From assembly GCA_013140935.1 (NCBI GenBank), contig JABFSD010000038.1:1-7176 (forward strand): DNA of 7,176 bases, given 5' to 3'. Source of the stretch: Acidobacteriota bacterium. GTDB lineage: Bacteria > Acidobacteriota > Blastocatellia > RBC074. The notes under the pieces are model-generated. The model worked only from the letters and a program-made list of their open reading frames with translations, was not told the DNA's origin and made no database searches. The position numbers and the translations under genes are program-made. This document shows positions 1 through 5,719 of this stretch, in pieces (the first letter of the stretch is position 1; every line of letters starts with the position of its first letter).

Positions 1-1148
1 TCGCCTAAGAGCGGCGCGAGAATCACGATCTGGCTGGGTTTCACTTCCTGCTCTTGCACGAGGCGCGCGATGTTGTCGCACATCCAGTCGAGCATTTGCG
101 TATGAAAGCGGCTGTGCGAAACCGGCGTGAGTTCAAGCGCCACTGCCGCGTGCGCCGAACGGCTTTCGTCAGCGGGCAGCGGCGCGTCATCCATCACCGC
201 GCGCAATTCGCTTTGCAGGGCTTGCACGTCAGGTTTCATCACGCGCGGCTTGGTCAGCGTGAATTGCGTGTCACAGGCTTTCGATAACTCTTCCGCACTC
301 TTTTCATCAGCGCCGAGAAAGCGGCGGTATCCGGCTTCTTCGTCATAAATCAAAAGCGCCGATTGGCAATGCGGCAACCACGCGCGCAACAGGTCGTGCG
401 TGACGGGCGAATCTTCTTCGAGATGATCGGCGATTAGGTGCTGATAGCGGCGCGTGAAATAGTTCTGCGTAATTTCGTGCAGCCAGAGATGCGTATTGAA
501 AACCTCGATCAGCCGCGAAAAGTCGAGCAGGTTGTGCGCGGCGCAATAATCACGAAACAGATTGGCGCAGGTTTGCGCGTCTTCAAAAATGTGCAGCCGC
601 TCTTCATCGCCCGGCAGCGCGGCGCGCAAACGCGCGGCGATTTGTTCGTGCGGAAAGCCTACCAATGAAGACTTGTTCAGGTTGTCGGCCAACTGGCTGA
701 ACAAACGCGGACGACTGATTTTGACGCTGTTAAAAAAATCGCGCGACTCGATCACGGGGTCTACGACTTTGAACATCAGGTATTGCACGAGTTCCAACGA
801 CAGAAACAACGGCGGACGAAACGGCGCTTCGAGTTTTAACGGTTCGGCAATCAGCGGCCAGAAAAGTTTCAACGCCTGATGGGCCAGCGAACTCAACGTA
901 ACGATGCTGACATCGGCTCCGGCTTTGCGTCGCGGATTACGCTGTTCGGCCAAGTACGGCAGCGCCAAACGGCGTTGCGGCGTAACGACGACGATGCTGT
1001 GTGCGGGTACGCCCGACTCGATCAGATGGCGCATACGCCGCACGCCGCACGTAGTCTTGCCCGTGCCGTAAGCGCCGCGCAGAAAGATTTTTTGTTCGAG
1101 TGGTGCGCCGACGATTTTTTCCTGTTCGACGGTGAGACGAATGCTCAT
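1..1148 (-). CDS. UvrD/Rep-like superfamily I DNA helicase, N-terminal part (runs off the left edge)
   Basis: An uninterrupted minus-strand frame starts at ATG 1148-1146 and is still open at position 1, giving 382 codons of an incomplete gene. Residues 5-9 (LTVEQ) match the Q-motif region of UvrD-type helicases, and residues 25-32 (GAYGTGKT) are a perfect Walker A. Residues 52-57 (IVVVTP) resemble motif Ia. At 237-246 the usual motif II 'VDEAQD' is replaced by ADHLEED (240-246). Residues 269-281 (DEEAGYRRFLGAD) stand where UvrD has 'GDDDQSIYxFRGA'. Near the end, SQIVILAPLL corresponds to the start of helicase domain 2. By family, such proteins unwind or translocate along DNA with ATP in repair or recombination, some fused to a RecB-type nuclease; the part that would show this lies outside the window. 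The start is supported by the Q-motif position. No Shine-Dalgarno is visible, and a palindrome lies 11 bp upstream. Superfamily is confident, exact subfamily is not. Confidence 0.88.
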   Translation of the reverse strand, partial: MSIRLTVEQEKIVGAPLEQKIFLRGAYGTGKTTCGVRRMRHLIESGVPAHSIVVVTPQRRLALPYLAEQRNPRRKAGADVSIVTLSSLAHQALKLFWPLIAEPLKLEAPFRPPLFLSLELVQYLMFKVVDPVIESRDFFNSVKISRPRLFSQLADNLNKSSLVGFPHEQIAARLRAALPGDEERLHIFEDAQTCANLFRDYCAAHNLLDFSRLIEVFNTHLWLHEITQNYFTRRYQHLIADHLEEDSPVTHDLLRAWLPHCQSALLIYDEEAGYRRFLGADEKSAEELSKACDTQFTLTKPRVMKPDVQALQSELRAVMDDAPLPADESRSAHAAVALELTPVSHSRFHTQMLDWMCDNIARLVQEQEVKPSQIVILAPLLG

Positions 1149-1159
1149 AGGCGCGTAGG

Positions 1160-1188
1160 GTAGCACAAGCTGCCGAGCTTGTGCTGCT
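1160..1188 (+). repeat. REP-like palindromic repeat, copy 1
   Basis: The element contains a perfect 10-bp inverted repeat, AGCACAAGCT (1162-1171) and AGCTTGTGCT (1176-1185), around the tetranucleotide GCCG. The extended 29-bp unit matches the reverse complement of the unit at 1255-1283 at 28 of 29 positions. It ends 11 bp upstream of the helicase start codon, so it would form a hairpin in that gene's leader. Size, palindromy and paired opposite orientation fit REP/BIME elements; the link to a REP transposase is inference, as none is in this window. Confidence 0.8.
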
Positions 1189-1254
1189 GTGCTTCACGCG
1201 CATTGATTGCCACCGACGCATTGCGATTTTTCTTCCCGATGCGTTCGATAGAGG

Positions 1255-1283
1255 AGCAGCACAAGCTCGGCAGCTTGTGCCAC
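1255..1283 (-). repeat. REP-like palindromic repeat, copy 2 (inverted relative to copy 1)
   Basis: GCACAAGCT (1259-1267) and AGCTTGTGC (1272-1280) form a perfect 9-bp stem around CGGC. On the minus strand the unit reads the same as copy 1 on the plus strand except for one base (GTG versus GTA near its 5' end). It abuts the last base of the GH9 stop codon (1284-1286), so it would form a hairpin at the start of the GH9 3' untranslated region and might stabilise the 3' end or weakly terminate. No T-tract follows on the minus strand, so a standard intrinsic terminator is not supported. Confidence 0.8.
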
Positions 1284-3227
1284 CTATCTGATGAGTCTCG
1301 CTACCGAACGCAACGATTGGTCAGGACAAACGCCGGATGCTGACGCAACGTTTTGAAACTGATTGATCGTCGTTGCCAACAAGTTCACATAGGCGGCTTG
1401 ATAATAAATCGCCGGTTCGGTGAGTTGCCACGAATCTTCGGGCCAATCGCCGTTCCAGTCTTTATAAGCCTTTTGCGCGGGCTGCAAACGAATCTGCCAA
1501 AGCTCCGTACCGGTGTATTCAGGCGAAGGCGCAAACGCAGCGTGCGGGCCGCCCGGTACGTAACCCGGCGCAGGGCCGCGCGGTGAACTCACTGCGCTAT
1601 CCCACACCGAGCCGTCGCGGAACCAGCGATGAAAGATTTCGTTGACGCATTTCTCAGCACCGGCGGAATACATATTCGTCAGATAAACCGTGCCCATCGG
1701 ATTGACGCCGTGCAGGTAATGCAACTGCGCGGCTCCGGCATTGCGATAGAGCGCGGCGCGGGCCGGGTCGAGGTTGTAACACTGTTGCGCGAGAAAGAGC
1801 GTGCCCACGTGAGCTTTCAACCGGTTGCTGCCCCAGGTGTAACAGTCGTCTTTCAGAAAAGCGCCATAAGCATCGCTCTGATTGGTGAAGGCCGTCAGAA
1901 AGTCAGGGCCGTTGATCGCGCTTTGCTTGCTGTTGCGAATGCGCGTCGCAGTTGTCAGCGGTGCGCTTGACCAACTCGCATAAAACAACAGCGCGTCTTG
2001 CGTTAGGGCTTCGTAACAATGCCAGTAATCCCATTGCAGCGCGTGTGTCGCGGCGAGGTTGGCTTCGACATAATCGCGGTAAGCCGTTTCGCCTGTCGCC
2101 GCGAACAGATAAATCGCCGTCGCCAGCTTGAACATCGAGCGTTGATAATCATCCACTTCGGTTGATTCCGAACCGAAGCCCGCGTTGTTGAACAACACGC
2201 GCGGATTCGCCGCCGCCCAAGCCCACGCTTTGCGCGCAGCCGCCAACAGCTTTTTGCTGTAAGTCGGCAACGCGCGTTGATAAGTCAACGAAGCGTGCGC
2301 AAAGCTGACCGCCGCCGCCAACGTCGCTGAAGTACTCGCCGCGCCGTAATAGCGCACCGTCGCATCTGCGCTCGGCGGAGCCGCACCGGCAAAGTCGGTG
2401 GCTGAAAGTTTGGTCAACACCGAACCGTCGGCGTTTTGCATTTTCAGCAACCAGTCTAACTCCCACTTGATTTCATCCAGCACGTCGGGAATGCCGTTGC
2501 CCGATTCGGGCACGCCGAAATCGTCGGTGAACACCATGCGATTGCGTTCATAAGCGAAGAGCAAATCGCTCAAGGTTTCAGCCGTCAGAATCGTGTATTT
2601 GTTGTAATCGCCCGCGTCGTGCCAGCCGCCCGATAAGTCACGTTCGGTGCGCACGTTGTTTTTGTCGTTGATCGTCACTTCGATTGGGCGCGCGCGTAAG
2701 TCAGTGAGATGGCAAGCCTCATCCGTCCAATTCGTTTCAGCAAACGGAGCGCGTTTCGCGTGGTGGCAGCGTTGATAGAAAAACATCCGCACTGAATGTC
2801 TCAACACGTTGCGATAAACGTCCGCGCCGATGCTGAAGATGTGAGAGCGCGTGTCGTTCGCCGGGTCGTACAAATAATGTTCGCCTACGCAATTGACGTT
2901 TGAGAAATCGAATTGCCACACGCGGTCGCCCGATTGCGCGTGCGTTTCGCCGTTGCGCCACGCGACGACGGAGCCAGTGAAGACGACGCTGTTGTCACTC
3001 ACGCAGCGCACTTCCAACACAGCGCCCGGTGCGTATTGCACTGCTGCGTTGTAACCCGTTTGCGGATCACTAATCACCGCGACCTTGCGCATCGCCGGCA
3101 GATAACCGAATTGATCTACAAGCATTTGGGAAGAAACCTTGCCAAGTGGAACGGCTGAGGCATTAAAGCTCAGAGGCAGAGCTAACAGCAGATACACGAA
3201 TACACCCGCACCTAAAGTACGCACCAT
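1284..3227 (-). CDS. Secreted glycoside hydrolase family 9 (cellulase/endoglucanase) with N-terminal Ig-like domain
   Basis: 647 residues. A hydrophobic signal peptide covers about 1-25 (cleavage near ASA-V). Residues 34-135 look like the CelD-type N-terminal Ig-like domain seen in many GH9 enzymes (start QMLVDQFGYLP). The (alpha/alpha)6-barrel catalytic domain follows, about 138-620. GGWHDAGDYNKY (200-211) holds the catalytic base pair D204 and D207. GVNPMG (507-512) and FHRWF (532-536, His533) mark the C-terminal substrate-binding motif, YVPGGPH (556-562) matches the usual 'GGPN' segment, and TEPAIYYQAAYV (603-614) supplies the likely general acid E604. By family it hydrolyses beta-1,4-glucosidic bonds in cellulose or related glucans by inversion, outside the cytoplasm. 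The 27-residue tail shows no sorting motif, and no carbohydrate-binding module or dockerin is visible. A GGAG 8 bp before the ATG fixes the start. No sugar transporter or other hydrolase is adjacent. Exact substrate cannot be read from sequence. Confidence 0.93.
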   Translation of the reverse strand: MVRTLGAGVFVYLLLALPLSFNASAVPLGKVSSQMLVDQFGYLPAMRKVAVISDPQTGYNAAVQYAPGAVLEVRCVSDNSVVFTGSVVAWRNGETHAQSGDRVWQFDFSNVNCVGEHYLYDPANDTRSHIFSIGADVYRNVLRHSVRMFFYQRCHHAKRAPFAETNWTDEACHLTDLRARPIEVTINDKNNVRTERDLSGGWHDAGDYNKYTILTAETLSDLLFAYERNRMVFTDDFGVPESGNGIPDVLDEIKWELDWLLKMQNADGSVLTKLSATDFAGAAPPSADATVRYYGAASTSATLAAAVSFAHASLTYQRALPTYSKKLLAAARKAWAWAAANPRVLFNNAGFGSESTEVDDYQRSMFKLATAIYLFAATGETAYRDYVEANLAATHALQWDYWHCYEALTQDALLFYASWSSAPLTTATRIRNSKQSAINGPDFLTAFTNQSDAYGAFLKDDCYTWGSNRLKAHVGTLFLAQQCYNLDPARAALYRNAGAAQLHYLHGVNPMGTVYLTNMYSAGAEKCVNEIFHRWFRDGSVWDSAVSSPRGPAPGYVPGGPHAAFAPSPEYTGTELWQIRLQPAQKAYKDWNGDWPEDSWQLTEPAIYYQAAYVNLLATTINQFQNVASASGVCPDQSLRSVARLIR

Positions 3228-3235
3228 GACGATGT

Positions 3236-3239
3236 CTCC
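3236..3239 (-). promoter_or_regulatory. Ribosome binding site of the GH9 gene
   Basis: On the minus strand GGAG lies 8 nt upstream of the ATG at 3227-3225, a canonical Shine-Dalgarno spacing. It supports this start over downstream alternatives and keeps the complete signal peptide. Confidence 0.7.
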
Positions 3240-3278
3240 AAAAGGGGGGATTAAGTTGTGCTGGCTAGAAAAAAATTA

Positions 3279-3378
3279 TGCCAATGAACCGTTGCCTTCA
3301 GCGTGACTGACCGGGGCAAACGCCGCGCCGGTCAATCACTGTCTCGCCCGAGTTGCATCAGGCAACGGTTCATTGGCA
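3279..3378 (-). repeat. 100-bp nested inverted repeat followed by a T7 tract on the GH9-sense strand
   Basis: The ends are a perfect 19-bp inverted repeat: TGCCAATGAACCGTTGCCT at 3279-3297 and its reverse complement at 3360-3378. Inside, arms 3303-3314 and 3328-3339 pair over 12 positions. The single mismatch (C-A) on the plus strand becomes a U-G wobble in minus-strand RNA. The loop closes with a further GGC/GCC pair around GTTT, leaving a 3-nt bulge. On the minus strand the outer stem is followed by TAA and then seven T (3275-3269), and the GH9 start lies about 50 bp downstream. It could be a transcription attenuator or terminator in the GH9 leader, a structured RNA, or a short MITE-like element with 19-bp terminal repeats. 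No target-site duplication is visible. Confidence 0.75.
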
Positions 3379-3543
3379 CTTCAAGAAAAAGGAGCAGCTC
3401 AAACATTGCGCACCCAAATTGCGCGCTTCGTTCTTGCACTTGTATGTGGGTAGTTACAGCGGCGGTTACTGGCTGGTCGTGACCATTTTACTGAAGAAAA
3501 TGAGTGCCGTGGCTGTGTGTTAGAACGCATGTACTAGCACGAC

Positions 3544-3559
3544 GAACGGTACGCCGTTC
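3544..3559. repeat. Small palindrome GAACGG-TACG-CCGTTC
   Basis: A perfect 6-bp inverted repeat (3544-3549 and 3554-3559) with a 4-bp centre lies 80 bp upstream of the PH-domain gene. It could be an operator half-site pair or a minor hairpin. Such short palindromes also arise by chance in GC-rich DNA, so no function is claimed. Confidence 0.35.
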
Positions 3560-3638
3560 ATAAATCGGCGTTGGCTATGCTTGCGGTGGCGGCTTGTACG
3601 GGTTCCCTTGATCCAGTCGTCGGTATTACACTCAGCTT

Positions 3639-4184
3639 ATGAACCATCCTGTTGCCCCCGCGTTGCGCGCTTCATTCAATCCGCTTATTCGCCCTTATCT
3701 GGTCGTCACCATCGGATTCACCATTGCCATCACCATCATCGGTTTGCCACTCGCCGTCATCTGGTTTTGCGGCGTGGGGCAATGGTGGGCGCGGCATTAT
3801 TTCGCCAAACTGGAATGCGAACTGAGTGACCGCACGCTGCGGTTTCGCAAAGGCATTCTATTCACTATCGAAAAAACGATCCCGCTCGAAAACATACAGG
3901 ACGTAACCTTCATCGAAGGACCGGTGCTGCGATACTTTCACTTGAGCATTTTGAAGTTTGAGACGGCGGGACATACGGAGGGACAGGCCAATAACATGCA
4001 ACTCACCGGCATCATTGACGCACACGAATACCGCAACCAGATTCTGGCGGCGCGTGAACGATTGAAATCGCCGGCACAATCCAACTTGCCAGCCACGGCT
4101 ATGGCTGACGTGCAACTTGCCAACTTGTCAGGCATAGAGCGCCGTCTGGATGAAATCATCGCCTTACTGAAACAACGGCAATAA
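3639..4184 (+). CDS. Membrane-anchored bacterial PH-domain protein (YdbS-like, bPH_2)
   Basis: 181 residues. Residues 19-47 are a long hydrophobic stretch split by GLP at 35-37, fitting a tight two-helix membrane hairpin or one long helix; WW (49-50) marks the interface. Residues 56-137 resemble the bacterial PH domain of YdbS/YdbT type: LECELSDRTLRFRKGILFTIEKTIPLEN begins it, in the usual pattern of a 'T.. L.. R.G.l......ip...I..v' strand set, followed by GPVLRYFHLSILKFETAG. The tail 163-180 (SGIERRLDEIIALLKQR) is an amphipathic helix likely to self-associate or bind a partner. The family's biochemical role is poorly defined; its members sit at the inner membrane. The start ATG 3639 lacks a clear Shine-Dalgarno but keeps the full hairpin. 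The gene is alone on this strand and converges on the NHL gene, with 5 bp between stop codons. Domain call is confident, function unknown. Confidence 0.85.
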   Translation: MNHPVAPALRASFNPLIRPYLVVTIGFTIAITIIGLPLAVIWFCGVGQWWARHYFAKLECELSDRTLRFRKGILFTIEKTIPLENIQDVTFIEGPVLRYFHLSILKFETAGHTEGQANNMQLTGIIDAHEYRNQILAARERLKSPAQSNLPATAMADVQLANLSGIERRLDEIIALLKQRQ

Positions 4185-4203
4185 AACCGCTATGGTTGTT
4201 TCA
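4168..4203. terminator. Possible bidirectional terminator hairpin between convergent genes
   Basis: TGAAACAAC (4168-4176) and GTTGTTTCA (4195-4203) are a perfect 9-bp inverted repeat around an 18-nt loop that contains both stop codons (4182-4184 plus strand, 4192-4190 minus strand). The convergent position suits a shared terminator, but the stem is AT-rich and no long T-tract follows on either strand. The call is therefore weak. Confidence 0.3.
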
Positions 4204-5308
4204 CTGTCGCAGTTTTGATAACCCTTACGCGATGCGTCTCACTGTCGCCAATAAGCACCGCGCCGTCCTTGTCTACGAAGACGCCATGCGGACGCGCCAT
4301 CCTGCATTGCAACGGATCGCCTTCGGGTCCATCGCCGCGTTCACCCGTACCCGCGATCAACTCAAGCGTACCTTTACGAATATCAATCATCCTGATCGAA
4401 TGGCTTTCGGTGTCGGCCAGATAGACGTTGCCGTTTGGCGCGATGCTCAAACCCTTCGGCCCCGATAACGTAGCCGCTTTCGCCGCGCCGCCATTGCCGG
4501 TGAAACCTTTCGCACCCGTACCCGCTACGTGATGAATCGTTCCGGCTTTCATGTCCAAACGATAAACTGCGTTGCCTTCGCGCAGCGCGAGCCACATATC
4601 GCCCTTCGCATCGAAATCCAGCGCGCGTGGGCCGTTGAGCGGTGTGCCAACAATCTTTGCTCCATCCGGCGTAGCCTTCTTTTCGCCCGTGCCTGCAAAT
4701 GTCGTGATCACGCCCGTCTTCATCACCACTTTGCGAATGCGATGATTGAGAATGTCGCAGATATACAAGTTGCTGGCGCGGTCGAATTGAATCGAATGCG
4801 GCTGATTCATCTGCGCTTGTGAGGCTGCGCCGCCGTCGCCTGAGAAGCCCGCTGTGCCGTTGCCTGCGATGGTAGTGATGATGTTGGTCTTGCGATCTAC
4901 GCGACGGACGACGTGATTGAGGCGTTCGACGAAATAGAGATGGCCTGCTTTATCGAAACGCACTTCGTAAGGTTCGTTGAGTTGCGCTTGCGTCGCTGTG
5001 CCGCCGTCGCCTGCATAACCTTTCTTTCCTGTGCCCGCGACAGTGGTGATGACGCCGTTGCGCGCGACGCGGCGGATGACGTGATTGTTCGTGTCGCACA
5101 TATACAGCGCGCCGTCGGGGCCGCGCACAATGCCGAAAGGCTGGTTGAGTTGCGCTTGTGTGGCCTTGCCACCGTCGCCCGCGTAACTCGCTATGCCGTT
5201 GCCCGCAAAAGTCGAGATGCGCGATTGCGCGGCGACAGCGCAAGAGAGCCATAACAGGAGCGCGACGCAACGCCAGCGCTGCCTTGCGTAAGTAATGCCG
5301 GATTTCAT
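4190..5308 (-). CDS. Secreted six-bladed NHL-repeat beta-propeller protein
   Basis: 372 residues. A signal peptide covers about 1-27 (hydrophobic core VALLLWLSCAVA, cleavage near VAA-Q). The rest is six consecutive NHL repeats of about 57 residues: 31-85, 86-142, 143-199, 200-256, 257-313 and 314-366. Each has the pattern 'IxTxAGxG...GDGG.A..AxLxxP.gi.fd..GnlYxxDxxNHxIRxV'. Blades 1-3 are most alike; blade 4 has lost the NH motif (REGNAVYR) and blade 6 has an altered GDGG loop. Six such repeats close a propeller, and nothing else follows, so it is probably a ligand- or protein-binding scaffold outside the cytoplasm rather than an enzyme with a separate domain. The ATG overlaps the stop of the upstream protease gene in ATGA (5308-5305), indicating translational coupling; GTGGA 6 nt upstream is a modest ribosome binding site. 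The binding partner is unknown. Confidence 0.92.
   Translation of the reverse strand: MKSGITYARQRWRCVALLLWLSCAVAAQSRISTFAGNGIASYAGDGGKATQAQLNQPFGIVRGPDGALYMCDTNNHVIRRVARNGVITTVAGTGKKGYAGDGGTATQAQLNEPYEVRFDKAGHLYFVERLNHVVRRVDRKTNIITTIAGNGTAGFSGDGGAASQAQMNQPHSIQFDRASNLYICDILNHRIRKVVMKTGVITTFAGTGEKKATPDGAKIVGTPLNGPRALDFDAKGDMWLALREGNAVYRLDMKAGTIHHVAGTGAKGFTGNGGAAKAATLSGPKGLSIAPNGNVYLADTESHSIRMIDIRKGTLELIAGTGERGDGPEGDPLQCRMARPHGVFVDKDGAVLIGDSETHRVRVIKTATVKQP
4211..5218 (-). repeat. Internal tandem repeat, about 171 bp period, encoding the NHL blades
   Basis: The coding DNA of the propeller repeats with a period of about 168-171 bp. The segment for 'ATQAQLNxP' is nearly identical between blades 1 and 2 (around 5145-5165 and 4976-4996 in plus coordinates), with a third close copy in blade 3. 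This shows that blades arose by in-gene duplication, with blades 1-3 the most recent or most homogenised. Confidence 0.7.
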
Positions 5309-5703
5309 GTCAATTCCACTTCCATACCGAACTCAACGAACTCTGTGGGGTAATGGGTCATATCCAGTTTTTCCTGCGGCGGATCTAATCGTATGCCCCA
5401 TTCCTGCATGGCTAACGCGCCGAATAGCACTTCGATCTGTTTGCCCTCTTCGTCCAATCCGATGCGATCAAGCACCAGCGCGTGCGTTGAGATGGGCAAT
5501 CCCTCGATTTCAGCTTCCAGCAAAGCCGCTTGTTTGGCTTCTTTGTGCGCCCCACCCAAAGCGGTTGGCACTGGATGTTCGAGTCGCGTCGTTGTCAGCA
5601 TGGCTGCCACTGGAGGGGTGATATACGTTTTGCGCGCGCCGCTGTCGAATAGCGTCCAGCTATCGCGCCCGTGAACCTTAATCATTTGTCGTATGCGTCC
5701 CAT
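5305..5703 (-). CDS. Retropepsin-like (clan AA) aspartic protease, single domain
   Basis: 132 residues. The segment TLFDSGARKTYITPPVAAML has the clan AA active-site form: D20-S21-G22-A23 after a hydrophobic strand, followed by 'T-Y-I'. A second hallmark, VLFGALAMQEWGIRLDP (about 92-108), matches the 'xxGxdxLxxxxxxxD' flap-distal segment of the family. Family members are single-lobed and work as homodimers, each chain giving one catalytic Asp. No signal peptide or membrane segment is seen, so the product looks cytosolic, unlike both cluster neighbours. AAAGGAG lies 5 nt before the ATG, a strong ribosome binding site. The gene begins 16 bp after the DUF1501 stop, and its TGA overlaps the NHL start. 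The substrate is unknown; processing of a neighbour product is only a guess. An inactive homologue is possible because Ser replaces the commoner Thr, but DSG is also a functional variant in aspartic proteases. Confidence 0.82.
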   Translation of the reverse strand: MGRIRQMIKVHGRDSWTLFDSGARKTYITPPVAAMLTTTRLEHPVPTALGGAHKEAKQAALLEAEIEGLPISTHALVLDRIGLDEEGKQIEVLFGALAMQEWGIRLDPPQEKLDMTHYPTEFVEFGMEVELT

Positions 5704-5708
5704 AAAAA

Positions 5709-5715
5709 CTCCTTT
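5709..5715 (-). promoter_or_regulatory. Strong ribosome binding site of the aspartic protease gene
   Basis: On the minus strand AAAGGAG is followed by five T and then the ATG at 5703-5701. It lies inside the 16-bp gap after the DUF1501 stop codon (5722-5720). It is the best Shine-Dalgarno in the window and confirms that the protease is independently translated. Confidence 0.75.
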
Positions 5716-5719
5716 CGGT

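Larger units (their letters stand above)
3228..3638. other. Divergent intergenic region between GH9 and the PH-domain gene
   Basis: This gap of about 410 bp separates two divergently transcribed genes and must carry both promoters unless the genes are read from further away. It holds the GH9 ribosome binding site, the 100-bp structured inverted repeat at 3279-3378, and a small palindrome at 3544-3559. No convincing sigma-70 -35/-10 pair with normal spacing was found for either gene. A frame on the plus strand ends at 3523 but has no good start or recognisable protein. The rest shows nothing I can name. Confidence 0.6.

Noticed and set aside
54..879. Several plus-strand frames of 70-105 codons at the left end
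   Set aside because: They are antisense to the helicase frame and rich in Arg, His and Ser, as expected for shadow frames in GC-rich DNA.
879..1221. Overlapping short frames on both strands in the helicase region
   Set aside because: The continuous minus-strand helicase frame with Walker A explains this DNA; the other frames are Arg-rich shadows without domain features.
3279..3378. Element as an insertion sequence end or composite transposon
   Set aside because: No transposase frame is present and no target-site duplication flanks the 19-bp arms; only a MITE-like origin remains possible.
3336..3523. Open plus-strand frame ending VVTILLKKMSAVAVC at a TAG, with possible GTG start at 3446
   Set aside because: It has no ATG, no ribosome binding site and no recognisable domain, and its upstream part lies inside the structured inverted repeat. 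It is probably a chance frame, or at most a remnant.
3594..3632. TTGTAC / TTGATC and TATTAC / TACACT boxes before the PH-domain gene as a sigma-70 promoter
   Set aside because: Every pairing gives a spacer of only 10-13 bp or a poor -10, so no promoter is claimed.
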